Below, one piece after another: positions 26,596 through 36,382 of a stretch of 64,000 bases of DNA (positions are counted from its first letter, which is position 1; each line of letters starts with the position of its first letter). Source of the DNA: Algoriphagus aquimarinus (lineage in GTDB: Bacteria > Bacteroidota > Bacteroidia > Cytophagales > Cyclobacteriaceae); the NCBI RefSeq assembly GCF_900112005.1, contig NZ_FOKK01000001.1:124001-188000 (forward strand), given 5' to 3'. A model generated the notes under the pieces. It made no database searches and was not told where the DNA came from. It was given only the letters and a program-made list of their open reading frames with translations. The position numbers and the translations under genes were made by a program.

Positions 26596-27375
26596 TTACA
26601 AATCTGAATACTCAGCTGGATATAATAATCTAGTATCATTTCTAGACACGGTGTTTTGATACTCTGGAAGATCTTTCATCCCCTTCCATGCTGCATCGGC
26701 TCCGAATACTTTCCAATGCTCGTTTCTAATTTCCATATTTTCATGAGTAGTCATGTAGACTAAGTTAGGCATGTTTGCACCTGCAATAGTCTCTGCGTAA
26801 AATATTGGACTGCAATTTATTCTGCTGAAAATATCCATCTCACCAGAGTTAAACATTTTCACTTTTTGCTTATAAAGCCTTTCTGTTGGGCCTTCATAGC
26901 TTCTCAATTCATAAACTCTATCCTTTTTGGCATTTGTCAATTCCGATTCAGCAAATTTTGGCTGTCCAGTCATTGCCTGAAGTACAGAAGATTCAATTCT
27001 CTTATAAGGAGGCTTGTCAAAAGCAGCATTGATGTACGCACTTCCAGCAGTCTGATAGGTTTGATCTTTTGCCAGTTTCCCTTCCAACGCCAGATACTCA
27101 TCCATGGACTTGAACGGGATAAATAAATACACTTTAGTGCCTGCATCTGGCTGTGAAGCTATAGGTTTGAAAACACCTACTTTAGCAATCCCATTTTTGT
27201 GTGCAGCAGGGATAAATGCTTTTGAAAGGTAATCATCAAGCATTGCTTCTTGCTCAGCATTTTCAATGTGGTAGGTTCTCAATTCGTAAAAATCTCTTTT
27301 CTGTGCAAAAAGATTTGAACTCATGAAAAAACATAAGGCTATAAAGCCAAGGGGAATCAGTTTTCTTACTTTCAT
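26596..27375 (-). CDS. NIPSNAP family protein, exported
   Basis: A 259-residue protein with a signal peptide (about 1-24, ending FA-QKR) and two ferredoxin-like NIPSNAP repeats, each opening with YELRTYH-type strands: RDFYELRTYHIENAEQ near 27 and RVYELRSYEGPTERLYK near 153. NIPSNAP proteins form dimeric alpha-beta barrel folds; in Bacteroidota the exported ones have no settled function. Single gene, flanked by terminators on both sides. Confidence 0.85.
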   Translation of the reverse strand: MKVRKLIPLGFIALCFFMSSNLFAQKRDFYELRTYHIENAEQEAMLDDYLSKAFIPAAHKNGIAKVGVFKPIASQPDAGTKVYLFIPFKSMDEYLALEGKLAKDQTYQTAGSAYINAAFDKPPYKRIESSVLQAMTGQPKFAESELTNAKKDRVYELRSYEGPTERLYKQKVKMFNSGEMDIFSRINCSPIFYAETIAGANMPNLVYMTTHENMEIRNEHWKVFGADAAWKGMKDLPEYQNTVSRNDTRLLYPAEYSDL

Positions 27376-27459
27376 TATTCGGTTTGTTTAGGTTTAATTG
27401 TTCAAGATAGAGCTTATCTCAATGACTAAATTACAGTTTCTAAGATAAGTATAAAAAGA

Positions 27460-27481
27460 AAAGCCGACTCTCGCCGGCTTT
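27460..27481 (-). terminator. Rho-independent terminator after the M1 peptidase gene
   Basis: Stem AAAGCCG (27460-27466) with CGGCTTT (27475-27481), just beyond the minus-strand stop at 27487. Nearly the same sequence as the hairpin at 26561-26586. Confidence 0.8.
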
Positions 27482-27486
27482 AATTC

Positions 27487-29817
27487 TTATGGATTACTAT
27501 TCGCTTTTTTCATTGGATTGCTACCAGTAGATGCTCCTCTCGCAGCTCCGTTTCCTTTGAAAAGCTCAAATCTAGAAGGTTGATATTGTCTTGGCCAGTA
27601 ATTACTGGATTCATCGATATCGGCCGTTTCTCTTTTTGGATCAAGGATGATTTGAGTCACTTCTTTCTTTTTCACAAAGACTTTAGTGATCTGAGTCTCA
27701 TTTTTCCTCCAGATTTCCACAGGAATTCGATCAATTTCAGAAGAACCATCAGCATATTGGAATTCCACGATGATAGGCATTACCAATCCACCGACATTTT
27801 TGAAGGTGATTTCATAGAAATTCAAGTCACTTTCCATCAGCTCTTTTTCCTTCGGAGAAAGACTAGCCATAAACTTCTTATAGCTCTCTTCATCTTCTGG
27901 AGTCACAGTGAAAGGATTATAACTCGTATAGAAATCACGCGTCTCAGGATTTGATTCGATCACAGTCTCTTTGATAGCGGTTCTGTTGAACTCATTGGAA
28001 ACATAGTCCTCGTCATGATCCGCTTCAGCCTTCATCGCAGCCTTTCTTTCAGCTGGAGTCTGATTATTCATTTTGTACAATGCTACATTTTCTATAGCGA
28101 TATCCACTGGCTCAGTGCCATAGAACCAACCTCTCCAGAACCAGTCCAGATCAACTGCAGAAGCATCTTCCATCGTACGAAACAGATCCTCAGGAGTTGG
28201 ATGCTTAAACTTCCATCTTCGAGCGTATTCTTTAAACGCATAATCAAACAACTCACGACCCATGACAGTCTCACGAAGAATATTTAATGCTGTAGCTGGT
28301 TTTGCATAGGCATTTGGACCAAACTGGATAATGTTTTCAGAATTGGTCATTATAGGTTCCAAAGTATTTGTAGTACTTCTCATGTAAGGCACAATCTTGT
28401 GCGCAGGACCACGGCGAGAAGGGAAATCACGATCCCATTCTTGCTCTGCCATAAACTGCATAAAGGTGTTCAAGCCCTCATCCATCCAAGTCCACTGACG
28501 CTCATCAGAATTGACAATCATTGGGAAAAAGTTGTGACCTACTTCGTGAATAATCACACCAATCATCCCGTTTTTGACAGCTTCAGAATAGGTTCCGTCA
28601 GGATCAGGGCGTCCATAGTTGAAACAAATCATCGGATATTCCATACCGTTAGCAGCTTCTACAGAGATAGCCGTTGGGTATGGATAGTCGAAGGTATGTG
28701 CAGAGTAAGATTTAATCGTATGAGCCACTACTCTGGTAGAGTATTGGCCATAGAGAGGATTGGCTTCTTTGGCATAATAAGACATCGCCATCACGTCTTT
28801 GCCACCTTGCTTCACAGCCATCGCATCCCAGATGAATTTGCGGGAAGAAGTCCATGCAAAATCCCGAACATTCTCAGCCTTAAATTTCCAGGTTTTTTTC
28901 GTAGTCGCTTTTCCTTTTTCAAGTTCAGTCGCTTCATCCTGTGTACGGATGACAACTGGTGCATCGTAAGTTTTTTGGGCAGTATTCCATCTGTTAAGTT
29001 CTATAGCAGAAAGTACCTGACTTGCATTTTGTAGCTCACCAGTAGCGCCTACCATATGATCGGAAGGCACGGTGATATTTACTTCATAATTACCAAAAAC
29101 AAGTGCAAATTCACCTGAGCCCATGAATTGCTTGTTTTGCCAGCCTTCAAAATCAGAGTAAACAGCCATTCTAGGGAACCACTCAGCCATCGTATATAAG
29201 TAGTTGTCATCGCCTTCGAAGTACTCATAACCTGGACGCCCGCCGATATAGCCTACTCTATCTGTAATATTAAAAGTCCAATCCACTCCGAAGGTGAAGC
29301 TCGCCCCAGCCTTCAAAGGTGTAGGAAGATCAATTCGCATCATGGTATTGTTCACCGTAACTGGAAGCGGATTGCCTTTAGCATCTTTTACTTCCAGTAC
29401 TTTATACCCAAAATCATCATTTGCCCAGATGAGACCTTCAAGCATACGAAGAGTCATTCTGGAATTGATAGAGCTTTCTGCAGCTTTTGGAGTATCAGAA
29501 TCTGCTCCTCTCTGATTTTCTTCCAGTTGCACCCACAAATAAGTTAGCTGATCTGGAGAATTGTTGATATAAGTTACTTTTTCCGATCCTTTGATGGATT
29601 GATTCACATCATCTAACTCTACGTTAATCACATAGTTAGCCTGCTGTTGCCAATACATATGACCTGGCGCACCAGATGCGGTTCGGTAAACATTCGGTGA
29701 GCGAAGCATCGTTCCGAGCTGCTCAAATCGCTCTGCATGATTCTGCTCTGATTGCTGCGCAAAAGCAGGGAAAATCCCCGAAATTGCCAGTGCTGTAAGT
29801 GCAAGTAATTTTCTCAT
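27487..29817 (-). CDS. M1 family metallopeptidase, exported
   Basis: A 776-residue gluzincin aminopeptidase-like protein. Signal peptide from the ATG at 29817 (MRKLLALTALAISGIFPAFA); the longer frame starting with TTG at 29838 adds seven lysine-rich residues and is less likely. The zinc motif is HEVGH (424-428) with the third ligand Glu447 in WMDEGLN. The usual aminopeptidase GxMEN motif appears altered: the region reads NGMEYPMIC. C-terminal part is a beta-domain ending in a Ser/Asn-rich tail. Probably periplasmic peptide degradation. Single gene. Confidence 0.92.
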   Translation of the reverse strand: MRKLLALTALAISGIFPAFAQQSEQNHAERFEQLGTMLRSPNVYRTASGAPGHMYWQQQANYVINVELDDVNQSIKGSEKVTYINNSPDQLTYLWVQLEENQRGADSDTPKAAESSINSRMTLRMLEGLIWANDDFGYKVLEVKDAKGNPLPVTVNNTMMRIDLPTPLKAGASFTFGVDWTFNITDRVGYIGGRPGYEYFEGDDNYLYTMAEWFPRMAVYSDFEGWQNKQFMGSGEFALVFGNYEVNITVPSDHMVGATGELQNASQVLSAIELNRWNTAQKTYDAPVVIRTQDEATELEKGKATTKKTWKFKAENVRDFAWTSSRKFIWDAMAVKQGGKDVMAMSYYAKEANPLYGQYSTRVVAHTIKSYSAHTFDYPYPTAISVEAANGMEYPMICFNYGRPDPDGTYSEAVKNGMIGVIIHEVGHNFFPMIVNSDERQWTWMDEGLNTFMQFMAEQEWDRDFPSRRGPAHKIVPYMRSTTNTLEPIMTNSENIIQFGPNAYAKPATALNILRETVMGRELFDYAFKEYARRWKFKHPTPEDLFRTMEDASAVDLDWFWRGWFYGTEPVDIAIENVALYKMNNQTPAERKAAMKAEADHDEDYVSNEFNRTAIKETVIESNPETRDFYTSYNPFTVTPEDEESYKKFMASLSPKEKELMESDLNFYEITFKNVGGLVMPIIVEFQYADGSSEIDRIPVEIWRKNETQITKVFVKKKEVTQIILDPKRETADIDESSNYWPRQYQPSRFELFKGNGAARGASTGSNPMKKANSNP

Positions 29818-29908
29818 ATCAATTCGTTTTTTTTTCAATCTCTAATCTCATATTCTCTTTTCTCCTCTTCACTCATCTGTCACCCGATACCTTACATCCT
29901 ACTTTCCT

Positions 29909-30490
29909 CTACCAAAATTTCGTTTCTAACATCAGCATCAGTGCCACCCCGAAAACCATAGATGCTACCACCAATGTCCATTCTTTCCTACTAACTCCTG
30001 CTATTCCGACTAGGATGGATGTAACAAGTAGGAATGCACCGACGATAATCAACTGTCCTAATTCTAATCCTAGGTTGAATGCAAGCAAGGGCTGCCAAAT
30101 ACTAGCCTCCTTACCCAAAAGACTTCGCAGGTAGGTAGAAAAACCAAGACCATGAATCAATCCAAAGAACAGCGCGAACATGTAATTAATAGACAGCCCT
30201 TTGCCTGAAGCTGGCTTTGGACGAAGAATTGTTATGAATGCAGTGATTGCAATAGTGACTGGGATCAGGAATTCTATGAGCTCCGAGTTCACATTTACCA
30301 ATTTGAAAGTAGCCAAAGCTAAAGTCAATGAATGGCCAATGGTGAATGCTGTGACCAGAATCACAACTTTGCGCCAATCCCTAGGAATAAAAACTGCGCA
30401 AAGTGCTAATACAAAAAGAATGTGGTCGTAGCCATGAATATCAAGGATATGCTGAAGGCCTAGACGGAAATACAATTGAAATGAACTCAT
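29909..30490 (-). CDS. HupE/UreJ family membrane protein
   Basis: A 193-residue protein with about six transmembrane segments. It has the family start GLQHILDIHGYDHILFVLAL (histidine and aspartate metal-binding pattern HxxxxxGxDH) and FTIGHSLTLALA, matching HupE/UreJ nickel/cobalt-type permeases. No hydrogenase or urease gene is in the window, so the transported metal is open. It is divergent from the DUF6702 gene, with starts 83 bases apart. Confidence 0.87.
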   Translation of the reverse strand: MSSFQLYFRLGLQHILDIHGYDHILFVLALCAVFIPRDWRKVVILVTAFTIGHSLTLALATFKLVNVNSELIEFLIPVTIAITAFITILRPKPASGKGLSINYMFALFFGLIHGLGFSTYLRSLLGKEASIWQPLLAFNLGLELGQLIIVGAFLLVTSILVGIAGVSRKEWTLVVASMVFGVALMLMLETKFW

Positions 30491-30573
30491 AGAAAGGGTG
30501 AAATACCTCTAAAGAAGTAAATTGCGCAATAATACGGCATAATTAGCAGAAAAGACAGACGACAGAATACCAA

Positions 30574-31068
30574 ATGCAACAGTTTTACTTATACATGATC
30601 AGCTTGGGATGGCTGGTATTTACCCATCCATTCCACATCAGTTTGACAGAGATCAAATGGAATGATCAAACTGAGCATCTGGAAATTTCTCAAAAGATTT
30701 TCTGGGATGACTTAGAAATAGGACTCAGTGGATATCATGGAAAATCGATTGACTTTTTGAACCCTGCCAATAAGGAATTGTTAAACATGCAAGTCAAAAC
30801 TTACCTGCTTGCGCAAAATCAGCTATGGATAGCGGATAAAGAAGTTAAGGTAAATTTCATAGGCTATGAAATCGAAGATGATGCAGCCTGGTTCTACCTA
30901 GAATCTGAAAAAGTAGTAGAGCCCACTTCCATAAAAATCAGGAATTCCCTGCTGATTAAAGATTTTTCAGATCAAAATAATGTGGTCCAGGTCTATTTTG
31001 GATCTAATTCTCCTAAAAGTATCATACTAGGAAAAGGGAAAGAGTCTGGTGTTTTGAAAAAGAATTGA
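30574..31068 (+). CDS. DUF6702 family protein
   Basis: A 164-residue exported or membrane-anchored protein: hydrophobic N-terminus (MQQFYLYMISLGWLVFTHPFHIS), then a mainly beta-strand body (SLTEIKWNDQTEHLEISQKIFWDDLE). It fits DUF6702, a Bacteroidota family often encoded beside HupE/UreJ and M1 peptidase genes, as here. The HPFHIS start with histidine near the mature N-terminus is typical. Function unknown; the recurring neighbourhood suggests a shared metal- or peptidase-related job (inference). Confidence 0.75.
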   Translation: MQQFYLYMISLGWLVFTHPFHISLTEIKWNDQTEHLEISQKIFWDDLEIGLSGYHGKSIDFLNPANKELLNMQVKTYLLAQNQLWIADKEVKVNFIGYEIEDDAAWFYLESEKVVEPTSIKIRNSLLIKDFSDQNNVVQVYFGSNSPKSIILGKGKESGVLKKN

Positions 31069-31217
31069 TTGGAGTCCTTAAGCGAAATTCAGGTTGATGT
31101 CTTTTCTTCGATTCCATTGACATGCCTGTTTTCTAAGGTAGTCAATCACTACCAGATGTAAGAGTTATTACCTTGAATTGCAATTCCATCCAACACCTCC
31201 TATTTATCCTAAACTAA

Positions 31218-31245
31218 AAAAGTCCGACCCTAAGGCCGGACTTTT
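31218..31245 (-). terminator. Rho-independent terminator after the susD gene
   Basis: Stem AAAAGTCCG (31218-31226) with CGGACTTTT (31237-31245), beyond the minus-strand susD stop at 31265. Confidence 0.85.
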
Positions 31246-31264
31246 GAATTATAAGCGTATTTAA

Positions 31265-32776
31265 TTAATAACCAGGATTCTGCGCGATTGGCGAAGAAAT
31301 ATTGGTTTGTAGTTCATCCAGAGGAATAGGCCATACGAACAAGTGGCTAGTATATGCCAAAGAGTGATCCATTGGGATAGCACCAGATTCATAAAAGCTC
31401 AATTTTGTGATTGATCTTGAAGTGGCTTTAAGCGGAATACCTGGCATCAAACCTTCTCCAGACAATCTGTGAATATCTGGCCATCTTCTTCCTTCAGCAA
31501 GAAACTCAATTCTTCGCTCATTGAAAATCGCATCAAGAACACCAGCCCCTAATCCGTCTACTGTATAAGGAGGTACTGATACAGGCAATGCACGACTTCT
31601 TACAGAATTAAGCAAGGTAACAGCTTCAGTCATTTTAGATGTTCTAGCATATGCTTCAGAAGCATTAAGAACCACCTCTGAAAATCTCAAAATTACATTA
31701 GGATCCGTGTAGGTAGTAGCATCCAGATATTTGCTAGTGAAAATGCCTGTACTGCTTTGTGTAGTCATAGAAGTTCTACGAGTATCCGCAGCATTCCAGA
31801 AATCTGCTCTCCAGATGATTGGGCTGATTTTCACTAGGCCTCTAGCTCCTAAATTTGGATTACCATACATAGAAGGAAGAGCACCGTTTACTCCAGGGTT
31901 AGCTGCCGCAGAATTTACAAAGGAGAAAATGTTGTCAGAACTAGTTCCGCCTCTGAAAGGAGTAGCAGGGTTAGCCGTAACAGCGTACTTAGAAGTAAGC
32001 TTGGTATATTCTGCCAAGACTCCAGCCCAATCTTTCATGTGCAATTTGATTCTAGATTTCAAAGCAATTGCAGCACCTTTGTTAGCTCTGAAAGCACCAC
32101 CTTCTGGCAAGAAACCTTCTGCAGCATCTAGGTCCTTAAGCAATTGGGTATAATCCTCGCCTACAGTACCTCTTGGAACAGCTTCGCCATCTGGCACTTT
32201 CGTTACGTCATTAATACCGAATACTCGGTAAGGAATCCCTGCAGAAGAAGGATCATCAGAATACGGTCTTGCAAAGTGAATCAACAATTCATGGTGAGCC
32301 AAAGCTCTCATGAATAACATTTCACCTTTATATGCATTTCCAGCTTCAGCAGTTATGACCCCATTCGTTACAGCTACATCTAAGCTCTCCAAGATGATGT
32401 TCAATCTATTGATCATTCTATAAAGAGAGATCCACATACCTACATTATTAGCAGAAACAGGGCTGTAAGAGTTGTTGTAGGTGATTTCGTAGAAGGCTTG
32501 ATCGTTGTACATATCTTCACCTCTCAGATCTCCTTGCTCCACATTCGCCGCTCCGAAAGGATAGCCACGCTGTACAGCATTGCTATAAAATCCTCTTTGA
32601 GCTGATTCATACACTCCTAATACAGCGGACTCAATACGAGCCCCCGTAGCGAATGCTTCCGAATCAGGAATAAGGTTAGCCGGCACCAATTCAGTCACCT
32701 CACATGCACTGGTAAAGCCTAACAGGGCTGCACCAACCAATGCCATTTTGATATTTTTTATTGCGAATTTTTTCAT
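31265..32776 (-). CDS. RagB/SusD family nutrient-uptake outer-membrane lipoprotein
   Basis: A 503-residue SusD-like lipoprotein: signal peptide with lipobox TSAC (Cys25), N-terminal SusD-like helical TPR region (SEAFATGARIESAVLGVYESAQRG) and the C-terminal RagB/SusD domain with FLAEGRRWPDIHRL. It covers the substrate-loaded SusC barrel as a lid at the cell surface. It lies 22 bases downstream of susC in the same transcription unit. No glycoside hydrolase, sulfatase or peptidase gene accompanies the pair, so the substrate cannot be guessed. Confidence 0.95.
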   Translation of the reverse strand: MKKFAIKNIKMALVGAALLGFTSACEVTELVPANLIPDSEAFATGARIESAVLGVYESAQRGFYSNAVQRGYPFGAANVEQGDLRGEDMYNDQAFYEITYNNSYSPVSANNVGMWISLYRMINRLNIILESLDVAVTNGVITAEAGNAYKGEMLFMRALAHHELLIHFARPYSDDPSSAGIPYRVFGINDVTKVPDGEAVPRGTVGEDYTQLLKDLDAAEGFLPEGGAFRANKGAAIALKSRIKLHMKDWAGVLAEYTKLTSKYAVTANPATPFRGGTSSDNIFSFVNSAAANPGVNGALPSMYGNPNLGARGLVKISPIIWRADFWNAADTRRTSMTTQSSTGIFTSKYLDATTYTDPNVILRFSEVVLNASEAYARTSKMTEAVTLLNSVRSRALPVSVPPYTVDGLGAGVLDAIFNERRIEFLAEGRRWPDIHRLSGEGLMPGIPLKATSRSITKLSFYESGAIPMDHSLAYTSHLFVWPIPLDELQTNISSPIAQNPGY

Positions 32777-32798
32777 AATAATTTTTCGGTTTGAGTGA

Positions 32799-35700
32799 TT
32801 AGAAACCTACGTTTATGCCGAGAGTATATGTACGTATGATCGGAGCCACGTTCCAATCCACACCGAAGCTAAGCTGACCTGAGTAAGAGTTCGCTTCTGG
32901 ATCCAAGCCTGAATAGCCTGTAAATGTGAATGGATTCTGAACTTGACCAAATATCCTCACATTAGAAATCGCTCCGTTAAAAGCAGTCTGTAGTGCAGAA
33001 GTAGGGATAGTGTATCCAAGTACGATGTTTTGAATTTTCACGTAATCACCTTTCTCCACGAATCTTGAGTTAGATACTGAGTTTTGCCACATATTTTGAT
33101 CCTGACCAGAGTAAAGCTTAGGCACGTCAGTTACCTGACCGCTTTCTGTCCATCTATTTAGGATACTAGCATGGTTGTTTGAGAAACCTTGGCCCATAAG
33201 ACCCCTAAGAGACTCATTCATGATGTAGTTTCCACCAGAGAATCTAGTGAAAATTTCAGCATCAAAGTTTCCGAATTTGAAGTTGTTAGCCCATCCACCT
33301 TGCCACTTAGGCAATGTATTTCCCAAATATTCTTGAGTAGGTCCAGAAGCTGCTGTAGCTACATTTGCTGGATTTGCTGGATCGTACGTTTTAAAGCCAA
33401 GTTGTCCTTGTACCAAATTATACTGTACGATATTATCTCCTGAATAATACATTGGGTTACCATTGGCAGGGTTAACACCAGCCCACACTGCTCCGTAAAG
33501 CTGTGCGATAGGATTTCCAACTTCAGTTCTGTTATAAGTACCAGTCAATGGACTGATCAAATTAGTAACCTCATTTTCGATGTATGAGACATTGAAGTCA
33601 GTATCCCAAGAGAATTTGCCTCTGTTAATCACATTAGAGAATACTCTTAATTCAATACCAGAGTTCTCCATCTGTCCTACGTTCTGGTTGATACTGTTAC
33701 CCGGTACACCCAATGAAGGAGCCGTAGGAGCGGCCAAAATCATCCCATCAATATTATTTTTGAAGTAATCTGCGGAGATGGTTACTTTTCCAATCGTCAT
33801 ATCAAGACCGAAATTCAGCTTTTTAGAAGTTTCCCACTGTAGATCAGCATTAGCAATTCTATTGTAACCGATACCAGCTCCAGCTCCACCTAATACCGGG
33901 CTGTAGCCACCATAAGCAGCAAAAGAATCAATACCTGTGTTGCCTACTTCAGCATAAGATGCTCTTAGCTTCAAGTCAGAGATCAATTCAGAGTTGAAAA
34001 ATGCTTCGTCAGAAAGTCTCCATCCTACTGATCCTCCAAAGAAAGTACCTCTTTGGTTTTCTACTGCTAGATCAGAGATTCCATCATTTCTTACCGTGAA
34101 AGATGCTAGATACTTGCCTTTGTATGAATAGTTAAATCTACCGAAGTAAGAATCATAACCTCTTTCTGTATAGCTACCGCCTGAGAATTGGTTATTATAA
34201 GAACCTGAGATCAAGTTGTTTCTTCTGAAATAATCATCAGAAACATCTGTACCCTGGCCACTAAATCCATAAAATTTAGCGAATTGATATTCCAAACCAG
34301 CAGTTACATTCAAATTATGATCATCTGCAAATACTGTCTGGTAGTTCAATGTGTTCTGCCAGTTCCACTGATAAGCAGGGTTTGTAGCCATATATACGCT
34401 ACCGTTTGAACTTCTTCCATCGCCATGTCTTGCATCTAATGATTGAAAATCATCTGCTAGCGTTATGTCAACTCCAATTTGTGTCCTAGCTGTAAGACCA
34501 GTTATAATGTCTATTTCTCCATATCCATTACCTATCATTCTGTTGGTACGGCTTCTATAGATATTGTTTTGTAGTACAAATCCAATGTTAGGAATATTGT
34601 TATCTGGACCAGCCGCATTAGCTCCAAAGCCAGTTGTCGCTCCGTTGGCAGTTACGTTAAATCCATCAAAGGCAGTATTCGCTGCATCGTAAATAGGAAC
34701 GTTTGGCAATGATCTCGTAGAATTGTATATAGCGCCAGAGAGAGAATTAGAACCATTATTTAAGCCGAAAATCTCAGTGAAAGAATAGGATAAGGATGTT
34801 CCCACTCTTACCGATTTTGAGATACTATGGTCCAAATTAGCTCTAAAAGAATATCTACTCAACTCATTAGGCCTCACTGCTGATTCTTGATCCGTAAATC
34901 CTAGTGAGAAGAAGTATTTGGTAGATTCAGATCCGCCAGCAACAGATAGATTGTGTTGTTGGGTAAATCCACTTCTGAACACCAAATCTTGCCAGTCAGT
35001 ATTCACACCTGGAGCAGCTAGTTCAGATTGTTTTGCATTGGTTCTTTTTTCATTAGCAATCGTCACCCATTCATCACCCGAAAGTAGATCGAAGGTATCG
35101 ACAGCTTCGTTAACCCCCATAGTCATGCTATAGTTTACTTTAGCTTTGCCCGAAGCTCCTCGCTTGGTAGTGATCAAAATCACACCATTTGCAGCTCTAG
35201 AACCGTAAATCGCAGAAGCAGAACCATCCTTCAATACTTCAAATGAAGCAATATCCGCAGGGTTAATATTTGCCATTGGGTTAGCGGCATTAACTGCAGA
35301 TCTATCTGAATTCACCATCGGTACTCCATCAATTACGAAGAGTGGACTTGCACTTGAACTCAGTGAGTTTACACCTCGGATACGAATGATCGGCGCAGAA
35401 CCCAAGATACCATTTGGAGTAGTTACCGACACACCTGGAGCCCTACCAGCAAGTTGAGATTCAAAGGAAGGAGAAATTAGGTTCTCTATGGCTGAGGCAT
35501 CAATAGATGCGACAGAGCCAGTGATTTCTCTTCTTTCTTGGGTACCATAACCTACTACTACCACCTCATTAAGGGTTTTAACATCCACATCCATTGTTAC
35601 ATTAATAATGGAATTGGAACCGATTGGCATCTCCTTGGTCAAATAGCCAACAAAGCTGAAAATAAGAGTAGTCGCGTCAGCTGGAACTTGGAGAGAATAG

Positions 35701-35876
35701 CTTCCATCCAAATCAGTGATCACACCTTGCGCAGTACCTTTCACTACTACACTAGCACCTGGAATGCCTTCTGGCTCTTCAGCCGAAATGACCCTTCCAG
35801 TGATCGTCTTGCTCTGCGCCATTACTGACACTAAGGTCAGGACCGCGAAAGCAAAGGTTAATAAAACTTTCTTCAT
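32799..35876 (-). CDS. SusC/RagA family TonB-linked outer-membrane protein
   Basis: A 1025-residue TonB-dependent transporter. Signal peptide about 1-20 (ends MAQ), CarboxypepD_reg-like domain (about 22-105: ITGRVISAEEPEGIPGASVVVKG), the SusC TonB-box region LNEVVVVGYGTQ (about 104-115), the plug with GAPIIRIRGVNSL and GSRAANGVILITTKRG, then a 22-strand barrel ending in TYTLGINVGF. It imports a large solute together with the SusD lipoprotein encoded just downstream. It is the first gene of the pair, with a 506-base AT-rich control region upstream. Confidence 0.96.
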   Translation of the reverse strand: MKKVLLTFAFAVLTLVSVMAQSKTITGRVISAEEPEGIPGASVVVKGTAQGVITDLDGSYSLQVPADATTLIFSFVGYLTKEMPIGSNSIINVTMDVDVKTLNEVVVVGYGTQERREITGSVASIDASAIENLISPSFESQLAGRAPGVSVTTPNGILGSAPIIRIRGVNSLSSSASPLFVIDGVPMVNSDRSAVNAANPMANINPADIASFEVLKDGSASAIYGSRAANGVILITTKRGASGKAKVNYSMTMGVNEAVDTFDLLSGDEWVTIANEKRTNAKQSELAAPGVNTDWQDLVFRSGFTQQHNLSVAGGSESTKYFFSLGFTDQESAVRPNELSRYSFRANLDHSISKSVRVGTSLSYSFTEIFGLNNGSNSLSGAIYNSTRSLPNVPIYDAANTAFDGFNVTANGATTGFGANAAGPDNNIPNIGFVLQNNIYRSRTNRMIGNGYGEIDIITGLTARTQIGVDITLADDFQSLDARHGDGRSSNGSVYMATNPAYQWNWQNTLNYQTVFADDHNLNVTAGLEYQFAKFYGFSGQGTDVSDDYFRRNNLISGSYNNQFSGGSYTERGYDSYFGRFNYSYKGKYLASFTVRNDGISDLAVENQRGTFFGGSVGWRLSDEAFFNSELISDLKLRASYAEVGNTGIDSFAAYGGYSPVLGGAGAGIGYNRIANADLQWETSKKLNFGLDMTIGKVTISADYFKNNIDGMILAAPTAPSLGVPGNSINQNVGQMENSGIELRVFSNVINRGKFSWDTDFNVSYIENEVTNLISPLTGTYNRTEVGNPIAQLYGAVWAGVNPANGNPMYYSGDNIVQYNLVQGQLGFKTYDPANPANVATAASGPTQEYLGNTLPKWQGGWANNFKFGNFDAEIFTRFSGGNYIMNESLRGLMGQGFSNNHASILNRWTESGQVTDVPKLYSGQDQNMWQNSVSNSRFVEKGDYVKIQNIVLGYTIPTSALQTAFNGAISNVRIFGQVQNPFTFTGYSGLDPEANSYSGQLSFGVDWNVAPIIRTYTLGINVGF

Positions 35877-36382
35877 AGGTTGAACATTTACGTTTAGTTA
35901 TATTTTGCTTACAATATCAAGCGAAAGTTTGATATGAAAAAGAGCACAACCCCCACTAAATCAACCCTATGAAGTATTTTATATCGAAAATTTGCCATTT
36001 TTAGTAAAACACAAGTTTCCAATAGCCAAATTTTATGTAAATCAGATTTTTATTTCAAATTTTTGGATTTTTAATGCAAAATATTCTGGTTTTTAGTAAA
36101 TAAATTCTGATTTCGATCCTTAATAACCTAAACGTTTAAAAGATACTTAACTGGCTTCTAAATTATTTATGCATTTCTGCCAAATAAAATTCTTTTAATC
36201 AATTAGTTTTAATCAAAATCTGCAGAATTATATCGGGTCAAATTTGCTTAAGCAAATATTTAAAACATATTTTATATCGCATATAAATGATTTTGCAGAA
36301 TTATATGACATTTTGAAAAAATCAAAAAAAATTGCACTTTTTTAATTAAAATCAATTTGGAACTAAAAATAAAGCCAAACTA
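35877..36382 (-). promoter_or_regulatory. AT-rich control region upstream of the SusC/SusD pair
   Basis: A 506-base, strongly AT-rich gap with no ORF. It contains three palindromes: TAAACGTTTA (36129-36138), ATTTGCTTAAGCAAAT (36242-36257) and TTTATAT-CGC-ATATAAA (36271-36287). A direct repeat TGCAGAATTATAT occurs at 36221 and 36294. TTATATCG occurs three times. No exact TAnnTTTG box was found for susC. The density of symmetric sites suggests regulator binding. Confidence 0.55.
36129..36138. promoter_or_regulatory. Candidate LacI-type operator
   Basis: TAAACGTTTA is a perfect ten-base palindrome with the central CG typical of LacI-family operators, about 250 bases upstream of the susC start. 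No regulator gene lies nearby. Confidence 0.35.

Noticed and set aside
28399-29034. 211-residue ORF opposite the M1 peptidase
   Set aside because: Antisense shadow of a well-supported coding region; composition follows the reverse complement of the real gene.
35877-36382. tRNA or riboswitch in the SusC upstream region
   Set aside because: No cloverleaf or known aptamer core is visible; the structure is short palindromes in AT-rich sequence.
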